Position numbers and translations under genes: made by a program. This document shows positions 47,585-61,225 of a stretch of 64,000 nucleotides of DNA, piece by piece. Origin of the DNA: Poa pratensis (Eukaryota; Streptophyta; Magnoliopsida; Poales; Poaceae); contig CAMZMU010000048.1 in assembly GCA_947311845.1 (NCBI GenBank), positions 26,445,391 through 26,509,390 on the forward strand, given 5' to 3'. The notes beneath the pieces are model-generated. The model did not search any database, was not told the DNA's origin, and was given only the letters and a program-made list of their open reading frames with translations. Each line of letters starts with the position of its first letter. The first letter of the stretch is position 1.

Positions 47585-48980
47585 TTACACGGCAGCCTTG
47601 CCCTCACCACCTTGCCTCCTCTTCTTTGCCTTGATGAACTGAACAAGAACCAGGAGCGCGGCGTTCACGTCGCCATTCCTCATCAGAACCTCGGCGACCT
47701 CCGCCGGTGTGACGGGCACCTCCTCTATGAGCCGGTCGATCTCCGGAAACATGTCGTGCTCCTTGACGGAGTGGTAGTTGTTGACCAAGATCCTGAGCGA
47801 CTCCGAGGTGCAGTGCCCCATGTGGAATTGTGGATGTGCACGTCCATCCTGCCGGGCCGCAGCAGCGCCGGGTCGAGCCGCTCCGGGTAGTTGGTGGTGA
47901 AGACGATGATCCTCTCCTCCCCGCTGGTCGACCACAGCCCGTCCACGAAGTTGAGCAGCCCGGACAGCGTCACCTTGTCCTCGTTGTTGTCGTCCCCGGT
48001 GAAGCCGGGCCTGGGGGCGCCCCTATCGGGCCCTTGGTCGCCGGGGCGCTGGTGCAGGTCGACGCTGCAGTCGATGTCCTCGACGACGAGGATGGAGCGG
48101 TTACTCATGCCGACGAGGAGCCTGCGGAGGTCGGAGTTGGACTTGACCGCAGTGAGCTCGAGGTCGTAGACGTCGAACTTTAGGTAGTTGGCCATGGCGG
48201 CCACGAGGCTGGACCGCTGGACTTGCCGGTGCCCGGTGGGCCGTACAGCAGGTACCCGCGCTTCCACGCCCTGCCGATCCTCTGGTAGTAGTCCTTCCTC
48301 TTCACGAACCTCTCGAGGTCGTCCATGACGGATTTCTTGAGCGTGCCGTCCATGGCGAGAGTGTCGAAGGTGAACGGATGGCGGAAGTCGATGGCGTTCC
48401 AGGCGTCGTACTCGATCATGTGCATCTTCAGGTTCCGCTGGTGGTCTTTAATGGCCTTGGCGGTGTCGAGGACGAAGGGGAGGTAGGAGGCGACCGCCTT
48501 GTCCTTGTGCTTTTTGTGGAAGCTGAGCTCCCAGGACCTGAGGCAGACCGGGAGGCCGCCGCGGGCGTGGGCGGTGGCGCCGCGTGCGTTGGCGAAGGCT
48601 TCGCGGGAGACGAGGCGCCAGGTGTATGTCACGCCGTCGTGGGAGTCAACGGTCTCCTCGCCGTGGTCCATGGTGAGCGTGATGTCCCGGGAGGACTCGT
48701 CGACGCGGCAGGCGCGGAGGCGGCGCACGCCGGAGTCGGAGGCGGCACGGGCGGCGAGGTAGGCGCGCGCGGCGTCGTGGAGGTGGTTGGGCGCGAGGCC
48801 GTCGGTCTCGTCGATGACGACGGTGCGACGGGATGAGAGTCGGGCGCGGAGGGCCGAGTAGGAGAGCTCGGAGGAGAGCTCGGTGGGGAGGAAGTTGTTC
48901 AGCAGGCCGTGCAGCACCATGAGCGTCCCCGCCACCGCCACCGCCGCCGCCGTCTCCACGCACCTGTCGTACGTCGACAT
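47585..48980 (-). pseudogene. BCS1-like AAA-ATPase, broken by two 8-bp insertions
   Basis: A single-exon gene of the plant AAA-ATPase family related to BCS1, usually membrane-anchored (mitochondrial, ER or plasma membrane) with an N-terminal hydrophobic helix (AVAVAGTLMVLHGLL) and an AAA-associated domain. The AAA module follows: Walker A GPPGTGKSS, Walker B ILVVEDIDCS, the sensor region IIVFTTNYPERLDPALLRPGRMD, and a C-terminal lid ending GGEGKAAV. Two insertions each shift the frame: one in the Walker A codons (48207-48222) and one after DVHIH (47820-47835). Without them the length would be about 459 residues, normal for the family. Each insertion is an 8-bp near-duplication with altered inner bases, as hAT transposons leave on excision. 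As written the product stops right after Walker A. Confidence 0.85.
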
Positions 48981-49079
48981 CGCTGCGTCTCGTAAGAAAA
49001 CGATCAGGTTTCGGTGTTTGGCGTGTTACCTTCTAGGGGAGGCCCGATGCTTATATCAATCATCAAAGGATCTACATGA

Positions 49080-49364
49080 TTTTTTTTTGTTGCGAAACAC
49101 AGTACAACGCAGACGCTCACATACACATGCACACACTTACCCCTATAAACGCACACACATACCCTACCCCTATGAGCACATCCGAAAGACTGAGCCGGCG
49201 GTCGGATCTTGAGATTGACGAAGTCACCACAGACGCCTCGCTGTCGACGGGAACGTCGCCTCCCAGTGAAGAATATTCCGCCTAAATGAGAAACACCAAA
49301 TGATTTGAACTCTAGTGGGCTGAGGGTACAACCACCGTCCTAACCATCTTGCCACATGCAAGTT
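49080..49364 (-). mobile_element. Au SINE (tRNA-derived)
   Basis: The reverse complement matches the Au SINE as I remember it: a tRNA-like head (GCAAGATGGTTAGGACGG, GTTCAAAT) at the right. The body follows (gtcaccacagacgcctcg, tcgacgggaacgtcgcctcc, ctatgagcacatccgaaag on the plus strand). The tail is a T run at 49080. The B-box is eroded. No clear target duplication was seen. Confidence 0.85.
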
Positions 49365-49430
49365 CTCAGGACATATTCGGACATGTATGAAAACTTGCCG
49401 CACGACCTGACTCGTGGGCTGCCCATATAC

Positions 49431-49476
49431 TCCCTCCATTTTTGAATACAAACTATCAAAAATACAATTTGTATTA
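49431..49476. mobile_element. Partial Stowaway end
   Basis: ctccctccatttttgaatac after TA resembles a Stowaway terminus; the other end is missing. Confidence 0.5.
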
Positions 49477-49997
49477 CTCGTGGGCCGCCGCCGTCACTGC
49501 TCGCAAGAGGGACAAAACGTGGCCGCCTCCGTCGCTGCTCGTGGGAGGGACAAGACGAAGCTGCCGGTGTCGCCGCTCGTGGAGGAGATCGCGAGAGGAG
49601 CGGCGGTGAAGAGCGGGACGGCGGCCAACCAGGAGGCGCCGGCGTTTTGGTGGTGCGTGCAAGGCTGCCAACTTTGGTGCTGCGAGATCCTAGCTAGAAT
49701 CACAAGATAATGAAGACTGTACAAATGCAGTTGGCTAAGATGAGAAACCCATTCACAAAATCTTGCCATTGAGTTCAGTTGGGAGAATCAACACATATAT
49801 GTGTACTTCCATTCATATACATCATACAAAAGAATTACAATGTTTCCTCTTACAAACAACTAAAACAAACGGATAAAAAAATCTATAACCTTTTCTCTAT
49901 AATTTCTCTTTCGTATAACTTCTTCCACCCAAAACTGAAAACTCGAGATAGAAATAAACCTCACAACTCAACTATGCACACTCCTATTAAAAAATCT

Positions 49998-52900
49998 TCA
50001 ATACCCAACAATTTCACAAAGAGCTGTGTCTGTATGCTGTTGTAGAAGAAAGTGGAACTGAGAGTTCTGCCTCAGTAGTGGCGGCGGCTCCACGTCAGAC
50101 GGGTTGATGTCAAGCATCAGTCGTGCTATATCATCCAAGGATATCGGTATGCTGCAATTGCATTCATCAGGGTGGGTGTTAGATCAATGGCCACTGTTGC
50201 AGTTTTTGCTATGTACATCCTTGAGCGGGTAGTATCCATACCTTGAATCGTCATCTAGCAGGAAAGAACTATTTGGAGTAGTTACTGAGTCATCAGTCGT
50301 CATTGTTCTCATATTTCCAATTACCTGAAAAAACATGATCATTTTTGCTTACTTTTGCATGCTTTTATGGAACCCTACATGCTAATGCTTGTCTATTCTA
50401 GCAAGCATTCATTTACCTCTTGAGATAAACCTTGTGCACCATATTTGTCGTCCCAGAACATTGTTCCAATGCGATATATTTGGCTGATGCTCAGAACCTG
50501 CAAAAATTAGAAATATGTGATACTTGATGGTTTGCATTATTCAAGCATTTTCAGTAAGCTTGTCTTGTTCAGTTCCCCCGCAAAAAAAAAAAAAGCTTGT
50601 CTTGTTCAGGACTTACGGGGCAAAGATCATCAGTGATTTCGTCCAAGGTTTTGTGTGACTTCTGATGCAAAACCTGCAATTTAATTTCATTTAGTAGGTA
50701 GACAGTAGACATATGAAACATCTATGATTGTCAATGGGCATCTTCTCGGGCATACCAGGAACCCAACTGCCTGCCTTATGTGTTGCAGTTCATCCCAAGA
50801 TGTTCCTGCATACTGGATTACAAAAAATATATTTTAGTCTGGTGATTTTCTGCTGATTAGCATTTTTCTTGTTACACATTTTTTTCACTACACCTCTTCA
50901 GTTGTTGCAGAGCACCATTGCTCCAGTTCCTGTAATCCAGCTTTCAAAAATTCCCCATTGCTAAAGGAGCAGCATTCACGGCGGAGTAGCAAACTGGATG
51001 GAGAAATATTAATTTTCTATAGTTCAAATTAAAACATTTGGTGATGCATTTACTAATGATATCTCACATGTCGGTGTGCAGTCAAGAGGAGTTTTTTTAA
51101 TTGAGATAACATGTACAAGACTAGCAGTACCTGTTGAAGAGTTGAATGTTCATAAATGCAAATACTTGACCGAATGTTTTCCTAATGATCATAGGAGGTA
51201 CCTACAAATGAAGTTGAAAGAAGCAGATCCTCAGCATATTCATAAATTATTCTGTATTTCCTGACAGGAAGACAACTGAAAACAAGTAAGGCTGTACTCA
51301 CATAATTATTGTTCATTGTTTCCAGTGTATTGTTCAGGCACTTAACAATGTTTTGCCAGTGCACACTTGATGCTTGCCTTGATAGTGCACTAGAGTGTAT
51401 GCTTTTCAATGATCCTCGAGATGGTCTCACACGACCAGCTCTTGGAGCCTATGAAAATTGACAACTGTTAGAAAGATCATATTGCTTAATACACAGATTG
51501 GGCATGGAGATGCCTGAGGTACCTGTATGCACATAGTCAATATCGCACTTATTTCCTTCTTCAAGCTATCTCTGATCATGCCATATATCTTCTCGACATA
51601 TGCTGTTAACTGTTGCTTGAAACGTATGGCTGGATACTTAGCCTCTACCATTGATTTAGTGTCTGCCCTTCCTACCATTCCACTGTATCCGCTTGAAATA
51701 CCTAATCCTGATGATGATGATCGAGCATTCTGAAAGTGCAGTTTCTGGAACGTAAGCTCATTTTTTTCCTGAATGTAGGAGATTTCAATCCTAATTGCAT
51801 AAATGGAACTGAAAATACATAGCAGTAGCAGTTCAAAATGAAAATGAAGATTGAGCATGAGGAGCAAGTCCGGATGCCCAACAGCCTCTGGACTACTACC
51901 CCCATGCTAGACTTTAAACAGAACTTCAACACGTAAGCTCATGATTTACAATGAGATCGGATGAAAGGTGCTACATTAATTTTAGTTCTCAATCAAGAAC
52001 TTTTATGCAGACCATAAGTCTGGATCGAAAACTCACCTGTGCCATTCTATTGAATATGTTGCCTGTCGCGGTCCTGCTGCGATTTGAGCCTTTTGTCGAT
52101 GAATTGCTAGCTTTAAGGGTATTTTGTAAAAGGTGTAGGAGGGTTGACGTTGTCGACAACCAATAAGCTAGTTCTCCAGAACTTTCAGCATTCTGTACAT
52201 GTATTCAGCTAATGAGTTTCTCATCAACTTATCAACATTCTTATGCCACTGCAAAGAAGAATTATATAATAATTTATTGGAATAACAACCTCGATAGATG
52301 ACCTAATTGTATGGATGATACGGTCAAATATGTTAGTCTTTTCTGCTTCAAATGAGCGCCAGTGAAGGAGTGATTTGTAGACGATACATGCTGCAGCTGG
52401 TCTTCTGTTGTCATATCTTCTGTCTTCAGCCAGGCTCTTAATAAGGACATCATGATTTTCCTGTGAAAGAGTGAAGGCATAGCAATTGAAATAGTACATT
52501 ACTGAGCGTGCACAATATGTGTTAATTAAATACATGGAACTTTGTTTTCCACAATGATATCAATGTTCAAAGAACCAAACTTACTTGTTGTCGGTCCGTG
52601 AGCGACGTCTGTTTGCTTAAATTCTTTATCGGAGGAACAACCAACTGCTCCTGCAAAGCATAATATATGTATGCATTAATCAAAGGATCTGCTTAGTATT
52701 TTTTTCTTTTTTGTCTTATAGAATGATTTGTTGGATAGCACTGGGTTGTAATACATACGTGATGATTTTAAGTTCTGCAAGCTGCTGTCCATTCTCGAGA
52801 ACCTGGTGAGATTTTCAACACATAATTTAGTGCAGTTTGTACTCCTGAAATATAGTTGTTAAATCCATAACAATATCTCACTAAACCTTTCCTCGAGGGA

Positions 52901-55900
52901 TTTTACCTTCATAACTGGTGGCTGAATGACCTCAGGAGTAACTACTGCTTGAACAGCTAGTGCATTGCTGCGGAGTAACTGATTCTCTGACTCCAAGATG
53001 GCAATCTTACTTTCCAGACTAGACAAATCATTCGTTGTATTAAGTCATGAGGCTTTCACATAGGAAAGTGGTTAAGAATGCAAAGACAGGGTATCCATAC
53101 TGTAACACATTTACCTCTCTATTTGTTTTGTCTTATCGTCATCTGCTGATGCAAGCAACGATTGTTGACGTAGAACATGGTTTTCAGATTCCATGTTTGA
53201 TAAATTTGTTTCAAGCCTAAACCATATATCACAAGGGAGTGAATGGATACGATATTTAATCTCTACAAGTCAATTTTCCAAACTCCAAATCTCCAAAATC
53301 ATTAGTACCTGGCAAGCATCTCTTGAAGCTGATTAATTTTCGAGTCTCGTTCTTGTGTCTCCTGTGACAGTTTGTCAGACTGTGTTTGAATCTCAAAAAG
53401 CTTCTTCTCAAGATCTTCAGCCTTCATTCTAAACGTACCAAGCTCGCCCTGGATCAGAACATGGATAATGAGAATTTTTCTGTAGAATAAAATTGTGAGT
53501 AAAATTGTGGAACCTATTGGGCATTTATACCTCAAGCTCTTCATTTTGACTTGTCAACAACTCAACTTTTGCATTGTCCACCACTGGTACCTCTACTATC
53601 TTTGGTGGTGCCTGTTCAATTGCCAACTTTGCAGCTTCTTTCTCCTTTATTATTGCTGCATGGGCTTCCTCAAGCTTTTCTTGCATTTCTTGCAAAGCAG
53701 ATTGTAACTTCGTAACTTCTTGACCCTTGGCTACCTCAAGGTCAACCTAACAGCAAGATATAATTTAGCAAACTCATTCGTGTCCAAGCAACATATTAGG
53801 ATCTACAGAAACAGATATGTTGATCTAAGTGAGTTACCCTCAAATGCTTCTCAACATCTAATCTCCATGTGAGCTCCTCAACTCTCTTTTCCAGCTTGTC
53901 TTTTGCTTCTTTCAGTGCACCATTGTCTCTCGCTTCCTGTTTGCACGCTTATATTTTAGTTTAAAATGCAGTAAAATATACATGAATGCTCTACAACTTC
54001 CCAATTTGAAGTTCAACAAACCATTTTGAGCTTCCGAAGTTCCTTTCTTGCAACACGACACCTCCACGAGCACTGGAGAATCAAAGAAGCTCTTTTTTGC
54101 TGTTTGTAAGCAACATAAGCTTTGTGTTGGCGCCATCGGGTCTGAGATCAACAAAGTAGTTCAGTGTGGTTGATTATGAAATTATCACCGTGTCATGATT
54201 CACATAATAATACAAACCTGGATGATTATGGAAGCTTTGGTCTCTCTTCTGAATCTGTGCTCCTTGCGAGCCGCCATTGCACGTAATCCTGTCTGTATTG
54301 TTATTGATGATTTGTATACTTGTATATAAGCTTTCCAGGCAGAATGAGTCCGTGTGTGTTTCTGTATCGTAATTGCAGCTGCGACTCTTCTCATGTGCTC
54401 AAAAAGCTTTCTAGCTAGTCGTGCTGCACCATTTGAGTATATTATTTGTCAGTGTCAAGTTAGAACTAAATAACAAGTATTCATATCCAAGGCATGAAGT
54501 ACTGAATGCAAAGGAGTGAAGAAATACCTCTCCAAAACTTCTGAGTCTGAATGGAAGCTTTTTTTAACTGTATGAAATCCTTTCGCATGAGATGTGTTCT
54601 TATACGCCTCTGGATAAGCTTCACAGCATTGGCCAATACTTCTGCTCTTCTAGCATCCAGCTCTGCCATCTGACCAGCTCTCAGGAATACCTTTGTTTTC
54701 CCTATCTGACAAAGAAAAGGGTATGCACAGTCAGTTCCAACTTGCGAATACATATTTGGTGGATACAGTTGTTATGTTTCACAACTTCCCATTTTCACTG
54801 TAGTTTACCTGATATCCCGTCAATCCCATTTTATCACAAATTGCTGCGCAAGCCGTCTTCTCATCAGAACTGCAAAATTGAACAAGGGCATATCTGACTG
54901 ATATATTCAACTTGAGTTCCACCTCCTAATCAATTAGCATTTGGAGCATCCATACCTGTCCACAAGCTCTGGTGCAAGAACTCCAAACCGATCAATGAAC
55001 TCATCAAATGTTCTCTTTGTCGGATAGCCAGCACAACTGATCCGGATTGCTTCCAAAACACCCTGCACCATGAGCCATGAACATAGTGCAATTTTCAACT
55101 GAACTCAATGGAGCACAAAACATATAACATACATACCCCACATCTCAATTGATTCAAGACATTGTCATTTTCGAAGATGCCAGGTTTCAGAACAGTATTA
55201 GGCTTCACACATCTAATGTAGTGTGGTTCTGTCGTACTCAATGTTTCCATCAAGGCTTGTAGTTGTTGCTACACATATTAGGGAATAGAGAAGTTACTGA
55301 GTATTCCAAGGATAAATAAGAGATTTAGCTCCAATATAACACACCTTAAAGCGAGTACCGATGGAAGAGAATTTGGACTGTTTAGAACTTTCCTCGGGTA
55401 ATGGAGGAAATAGATTTGCAACAAAAGAGCACCTTGAGGAATTTAGTAGAGCTTGATGTTCAGCGACTACATAGTCTTTGTTCTTGTCAAGAAAATAGTC
55501 GGCTTGATATGTGACCTGTCAAGTAGAAAAGTTTGTTCGAAGTCCTTGATGGTATATTCTAATTATCATACTATCATCAAACTAATTCTTACATCTCCTG
55601 CGTAGTGGTTGATTGTGAAGGCAGTCCGGGCAAGTTTGGGCTTGCTGAAGCGCTTATGTCCTTTGTATGTTTGATACATCTTTTGTGCAAATGTCTCATG
55701 AGTGGACTTTGGAAACATGCTGCGTCATGGATAAGCATATGTCAAATACTTACATTTACCTTCATTTTGCATGCCAGGAAAAGTATCCTATGCTATTTTT
55801 AAGAGAAAAATACTAAAGAATATTTTCACTGTTGCAAATGTCATTTTGTACATAAAACTACATCTAGAATAATTCCAAAGTCAAAACAATATTATTTTTT

Positions 55901-58900
55901 GGGTCAAAACATCACTAGCCATACCATGCCTCATCCAGGAGGGCTATTATTCCTCCAGGTTTCTGCACGAAGTATTCAAGTGTTATTGATTAGTAAATAC
56001 TTGATTCATCTGTTCAAGTTCGTATACAATTTCTGATATGCTCAGAGGAATTACCTTCTCAATCAGGTCCAGCACATCCTGATTGTCCACAAATTCCACA
56101 TAGCTCCAGTCTATTTCATCCCTTGTATATTCTTCTTGCTCCATCTTGAATACATGCTGCCGAATGAACACAAATGTTTGTCTAGATATTAAATATATTT
56201 CGCAATGATTTTATGTTAGTACATATAGGCCTTAGCTAACCTGATTAAAGTGCTGCTGCAACTTTTCGTTTGTCATGTTGATGCACAGTTGTTCAAAACT
56301 GTCAGATGAGCAGAAAGTGAGGTATTAAGAAACTGAATTATATCATACTTGCACTTATGTAATGTAACAAAGTACTAACGGCAAACCTGTTGACCTTGAA
56401 ACTCTCAAATCCATATATATCCAGCACTCCTATTATACTGATTGCATCAGGATCTTGACCAATCGAGTTATTGATCTTATCCACAATCCTGTTAACCCAG
56501 ATAAGAAAAACTTTCTGATTAAATGGCATACAGTTGTGATGGAAGAGAAGTCTGAGGTGCTAAATTTATTAGCATTTTACGACATTCGAACTATACATTT
56601 TTGGTTTGCACACATATCTGACAATCTAGTAATACTAATAAGTCGTGAACAGCTGATATTTTTTCTTATTTGATGCATTAATTGATTTAATACTTCGCTC
56701 TTACCAGTCAAAAAGTCGTGAATATACCGTCTTTGCCAAGGCATCACGACTCTGTAAAGCAGAATCTGGATCGAGAGGTTTTGTAATATTCCATCGGGTG
56801 TTACGATAACACGCTGACAAAGAGAGTCTTCAAGGGACTTCTCATCACACCTAAGATACAATATGTACTTAAGTATACCATAAAGATGCAGATCACCAAA
56901 TATAAACCATAGAAAGAAATCAGACATACATTAGCAGTTCTGCCACTGTTTTAAGGTGATTGATTGATTTCTCATCCCTCAACCTTGACGAATCAATTTC
57001 TTTCCCTTTGGAGAAATTAATGTTTCCTAGATGAAGGATTGCTGCTACTACTCTAAAGATTGCATCCTTGAGCAGTGAAAGAGATTAATTAGTTCTAGCC
57101 CCAGTGATACCGTTACTATTTCATGGACGTCTCATAATATTTTCAAATACCTGCTCTTCTTGAGAAATGCCAACTATGTCCATTGCATTTCTCGTTTCGA
57201 GGTATTCTCTTGCATCATCCACATTACCTACTTCATAGCAGCTTGTTTGGTTCAGATAATGAAATGATCGCGGATCTCCCACCTTAAACCTTTTTACGTC
57301 CTGAAATTAGTTAAACATCACAAAGAAGTTAGTCTTTGGAATTTGGAGGTATTAACCATGCAGATATGGTAAGTACTATTTAGGTGCTGCTTGTTTAGAA
57401 TTACCTCCGGTGGTGCAGAACATAGCATGTAAAAGCAATGGTAATTCCGTTCAGGATCAGAGACCTGGCATACTCGTGATCGTTCAAGGAGGTATGTGCG
57501 AACAGCCGCACCAGATATCTTCCCGTATTTGTCGAATTGGATTTCAACAAACTTACCAAAACGGCTGAAAATAATCAACATGTTAAGTATAAAAATGAAA
57601 AGATCTGCTGCATAGCATAGTGTAGTTGTTAATTCAAGAATCCACCTGGAGTTATTGTTCTTCACCGTCTTTGCATTACCAAATGCTTCCAGTACTGGGT
57701 TAGACTGAGTGTGTTGTACAAGAATGGAGAGAGTTAGTGGGACATTCTAGAAGAAAGAGTGAGAAAGAAGATGAATAAAATTGGTGTGTTTTCCTACCTC
57801 TAGGACTTGTTGCTCAACAGTTCGCCCTCGGTTCCAGACCTTCCTCCCATGAATGCAAGGTACCTCATGAGCATCTTCGTCGTCTCTGTCTTACCAGCAC
57901 CACTCTCACCACTCACCAATATTGACTGGCTTCCATGTTCATTGATCATTGCCCTGAAAATTATTCCCATCAAACCGTGAGAAACATCAGGCACAATACA
58001 TTCAACTGGCTGACTGTCCAATGCCCACAGACCGCAACTGCACGAAGAAGATGACACGCACACACCACCTGTAACAAGAATCGGCAATCGCGAATAGATG
58101 GGGGCTGAGCTCCCCGAAGGTGGCCCTTTATACTGCTCCATCATGTGCACGTCGTAGAGATGCGGCAGCCTCTGGAAAGGGTTGACAGCAATCAAGATGT
58201 TCCCGGTGTACGTCTGTCACATCATTTACCAGTGTCAGACAATTAACTGAAATGCTTTTTTTTTGACTCGGCGAACATCAAGATGGACAAATCCTGGAGT
58301 ACTCACGTATATCTCGTTAAGGCCGTACCGGCAAGCAAGGTTATGCAAGACTCCCGGTTCATGGAGGTACGCGAGCTTCGTCATGTCGTCCACTCCTGCG
58401 GGGGCGCTTCCGTGTCCTTGGGGTATATGCTCGCGAGGCTGGCCACAACCTGCACCCAATGATCCAAAACTCATGTCCTGAGCAACATACATCAATCGGT
58501 GATTGAAAGCAACAGTCATCTCGCAGTGGCAGTTCCAAGGCAATTCGACGAACAGTTGGTAGGCGCTGATCGACCAAGTACGGCTAGATGTGAAATCTGC
58601 GTCGTCCTTGGCAGCGCAGAGCACCGGTGGTAGAGCGAACAGCTAGAGAGAGCTCTGCTCAGGCGTGCCGTGTGCGGGCTCACTCACCGTTTTGCCATTG
58701 GTGGTGGCGATGGTGGCGTCGGCGCCATTGATCCCCGTGACCTCGCCATCAACCCACGCCTCGTCGGGATCCTCCAGCCACACCTGCGACCCGACGATGA
58801 TGTTGACCGGAGTCCCCTGTCGACCCAATTAGAAACAAGAACCATGTCAGCTCCACCAAGAAACAGACCGGAAGCAGCTAGCCATCGATCACCGGCGTGA

Positions 58901-58953
58901 TCGCACGACAGGCAGTGGCTAGAAGAAATTGAGCAAGAAAGTATGCTGACCAT
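49998..58953 (-). CDS. Class XI myosin, about 40 exons, with four single-base losses
   Basis: A plant class XI myosin heavy chain, the actin motor that drives organelle movement and cytoplasmic streaming. Exon 1 codes only ATG (58953-58951); exon 2 (58816-58688) starts [17 protein letters not shown], an SH3-like domain. The motor spans 58449 to about 54800, with P-loop GESGAGKT in exon 5 (57953-57798) and switch II DIYGFES in exon 11. IQ motifs are at 54706-54022, a coiled coil at 53936-52759, and a globular-tail/DIL domain from 52461 to the stop at 49998 ([16 protein letters not shown]). All introns traced are GT-AG. One base is missing in exon 3 (C run, 58400-58404), exon 4 (58124-58126), exon 5 (about 57825) and exon 10 (about 56790). 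All other exons read through cleanly, so sequence error is as likely as loss of function. Confidence 0.9.
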
Positions 58954-59300
58954 TTTGACCGATTAAGTCAGTCCACGGATGATGAACTCAGGTGGATCGC
59001 CGACGCGGGCGGATTCCTGCTCATGCGAGCGAGCGAGCACCGGATCAAACTTAATAAAATACCGCAAGAAGATCCTGCGGAGTTGTTGCGAATGCGCACG
59101 CGAGACAACTGGAAAGGGAGGGCAGGCTAGCGATGGCGGGCGGCTGGAGGGAAGGAAAGCAGGGGAGGGAAAAGGAATATACAAGGTGGTGGGAGCGGAG
59201 CGAGAGGGATCGGAGTGGGGTGGCGGTCGCCGGGTGTGAGCTGGTTTGAGTCTCCCTTTTGGGTGGGAAAAGTTGTTATATTAGCTACGGCCACCCCGCG
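58954..59300 (-). promoter_or_regulatory. Myosin XI leader and core promoter region
   Basis: The region upstream of the ATG-only exon is GC-rich with a pyrimidine-rich minus strand, as in many plant leaders. No firm TATA box was located. Confidence 0.35.
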
Positions 59301-60585
59301 ACGGCTCGGCTGCTGCGGGCCGCGGCCGGTGGCCGGTGGTTCCTCTGTTTCCCCATTGGTGATCTGCTCCCGGAGCGCCACCGAAAGTGCGAAAAGGAGA
59401 GAGAAATGGTCCATTTCTCTCAGGTATAGCGACGGCTGGCTTTAAGCCGTTAAGTAATACTCCTAATATGTGGAACAGCTTGAGCGTATTTTGTGGTTGT
59501 TGAACTTTCATGTACTAGCACGTGTGTTTGAAATTGCAATGAAAACAGCTTCATGGATATTACAGCAACTAAAAAAGGGATACGTTGTTTTGGCTCATAG
59601 GAGTAGATACTCCTAATATGGAAAACACATTTTAAAAATATCAGAACACAATCCAACAACAAAATTCGAGTGTGCATCCGGATATTCTATGTTTGCAGAA
59701 AAAGTTCCGCGTGAAAAAGACATTTTTTATGGCTTGTGTAAAAAAGACAAATCTTCTTAACTATTACTAACATGCATATTTGACTATTACATTTTGTAGT
59801 ACATCAGGTTAAGTACTTTGCATGACAAATCCGATCACATTAACAGCATATAAATGCCTCCATATATATTGGTAGATAATGCTACAACCCTTATTTAGTT
59901 TGATTCTACCACTTCGAGAAGAAACTTTGAGAGTTTGTGTCATTGATAGGTGGCCCAAAACCCTACATGCTAGTGACATAATAGTGTGTCATTTTGCCGA
60001 AGACAAACAAAAGATGTGTCATTTCATCGACTTCCTCTTTCGAGAAAGCCGCACACGTATTTTGCGTACAGTTGAATGCCATATATAAAAATTATCATAA
60101 TACACTTCAATGTAGCACCTCCATTTTCTTTATCGGAGAACACTTTTTTTTTAAGGGAGGAGAACACGTTAATAGCACGGCAAACAAGACCCGTTATTTT
60201 CAAGATGTAAGTGTCGTCGAATTATCGCAATCTCTAACGTGCAGTAAATGTGTAATTAAGGTTAATCTTTGGGATAAAGGTGCACTAAATATGTAATTAA
60301 GGATAATCTCTGGAATAAAGTCCAGATCGGAAGTCAGAGCATAGAACTATCGCGTGGCCCCGGCCGGCGTGAACTCGACGTCTTGTCCCAGCGACGGCAG
60401 TGGCCCATAGGCACGTCAGAAATCATTATTTTCTGGTCTTGGACGGTGCAAAGAAAAAAGGGACGTCTCATGAAATATGGAAGAGGATGGCCTAGCCTTT
60501 CGGCCGTTGCCATCGTTGGTGGCCGTCACCAGCACACTTCTATATGCCTGCGTTCGGCACCAAATACGCTAATCCCATCTGAATT
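59301..60585. other. Intergenic, nothing recognised
   Basis: AT-rich, with a fold-back-family half-copy at about 59620-59760. No gene seen. Confidence 0.4.
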
Positions 60586-60589
60586 TGCC

Positions 60590-61225
60590 TCGAGCGGTAG
60601 GCCCTATGATGCATCACGTCATCATAACTCATAAATAAGGGTAAAACTTTTGGCTGATGAGTTGTTTGTAATTGTGCAACATTTTGTTCCAAAGTAAGAA
60701 GAACAGTGGAACAGTATCTAACTGTCTAAAGCTGGTCCTCGACCATTTGACTCGAGTATATATAGTCCTGGAATGTAAACACCGAAAGACAGATAAGTTT
60801 TCTTTAAAAAAAAATGAACGCAAAATCTTTCCCTTCTTCATTAATTAGGAAGAAGGTGCCCGATTTATTAGCGAAAGAAACCGGGTGAAAATCATACAAC
60901 ATACACCAACACCACATGGAGGAGTCCACACAATCACAGAGAGCACCATCAAAGACCAACAACACCCATCGCAACAACCTACCTCTACCTTAACAACCAC
61001 GAACTGATGACAACTCGAGCGGTAGGCCCTACGATGCACCACGTGATCATAACTCATAAGGGTAAAACTTTTGGTTGATGAGTTTTTTTGTAATTGTGCA
61101 ACATTTTCTCCCAAAGTAAGAAGAACAGTGGAACAATATCTAACTGTCTAATGCTGGTCCCCGACCATTTGACTCGAGTATAGTCATGGAATCTAAACAC
61201 CGAAAGACAGATAAGTTTGTCCTTA
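60590..61225. repeat. Direct duplication of about 210 bp
   Basis: 60590-60805 and 61013-61225 are roughly 90% identical (landmarks cgagcggtaggccctacg, aagtaagaagaacagtgg, catttgactcgagtata, ccgaaagacagataag). The 205 bases between them contain a stretch (gcccgatttattagcgaaag) with the look of a LINE 3' tail. Confidence 0.8.

Noticed and set aside
47830..48836. Plus-strand frames opposite the AAA-ATPase
   Set aside because: Val/Gly/Asp-rich composition shadows of the minus-strand gene.
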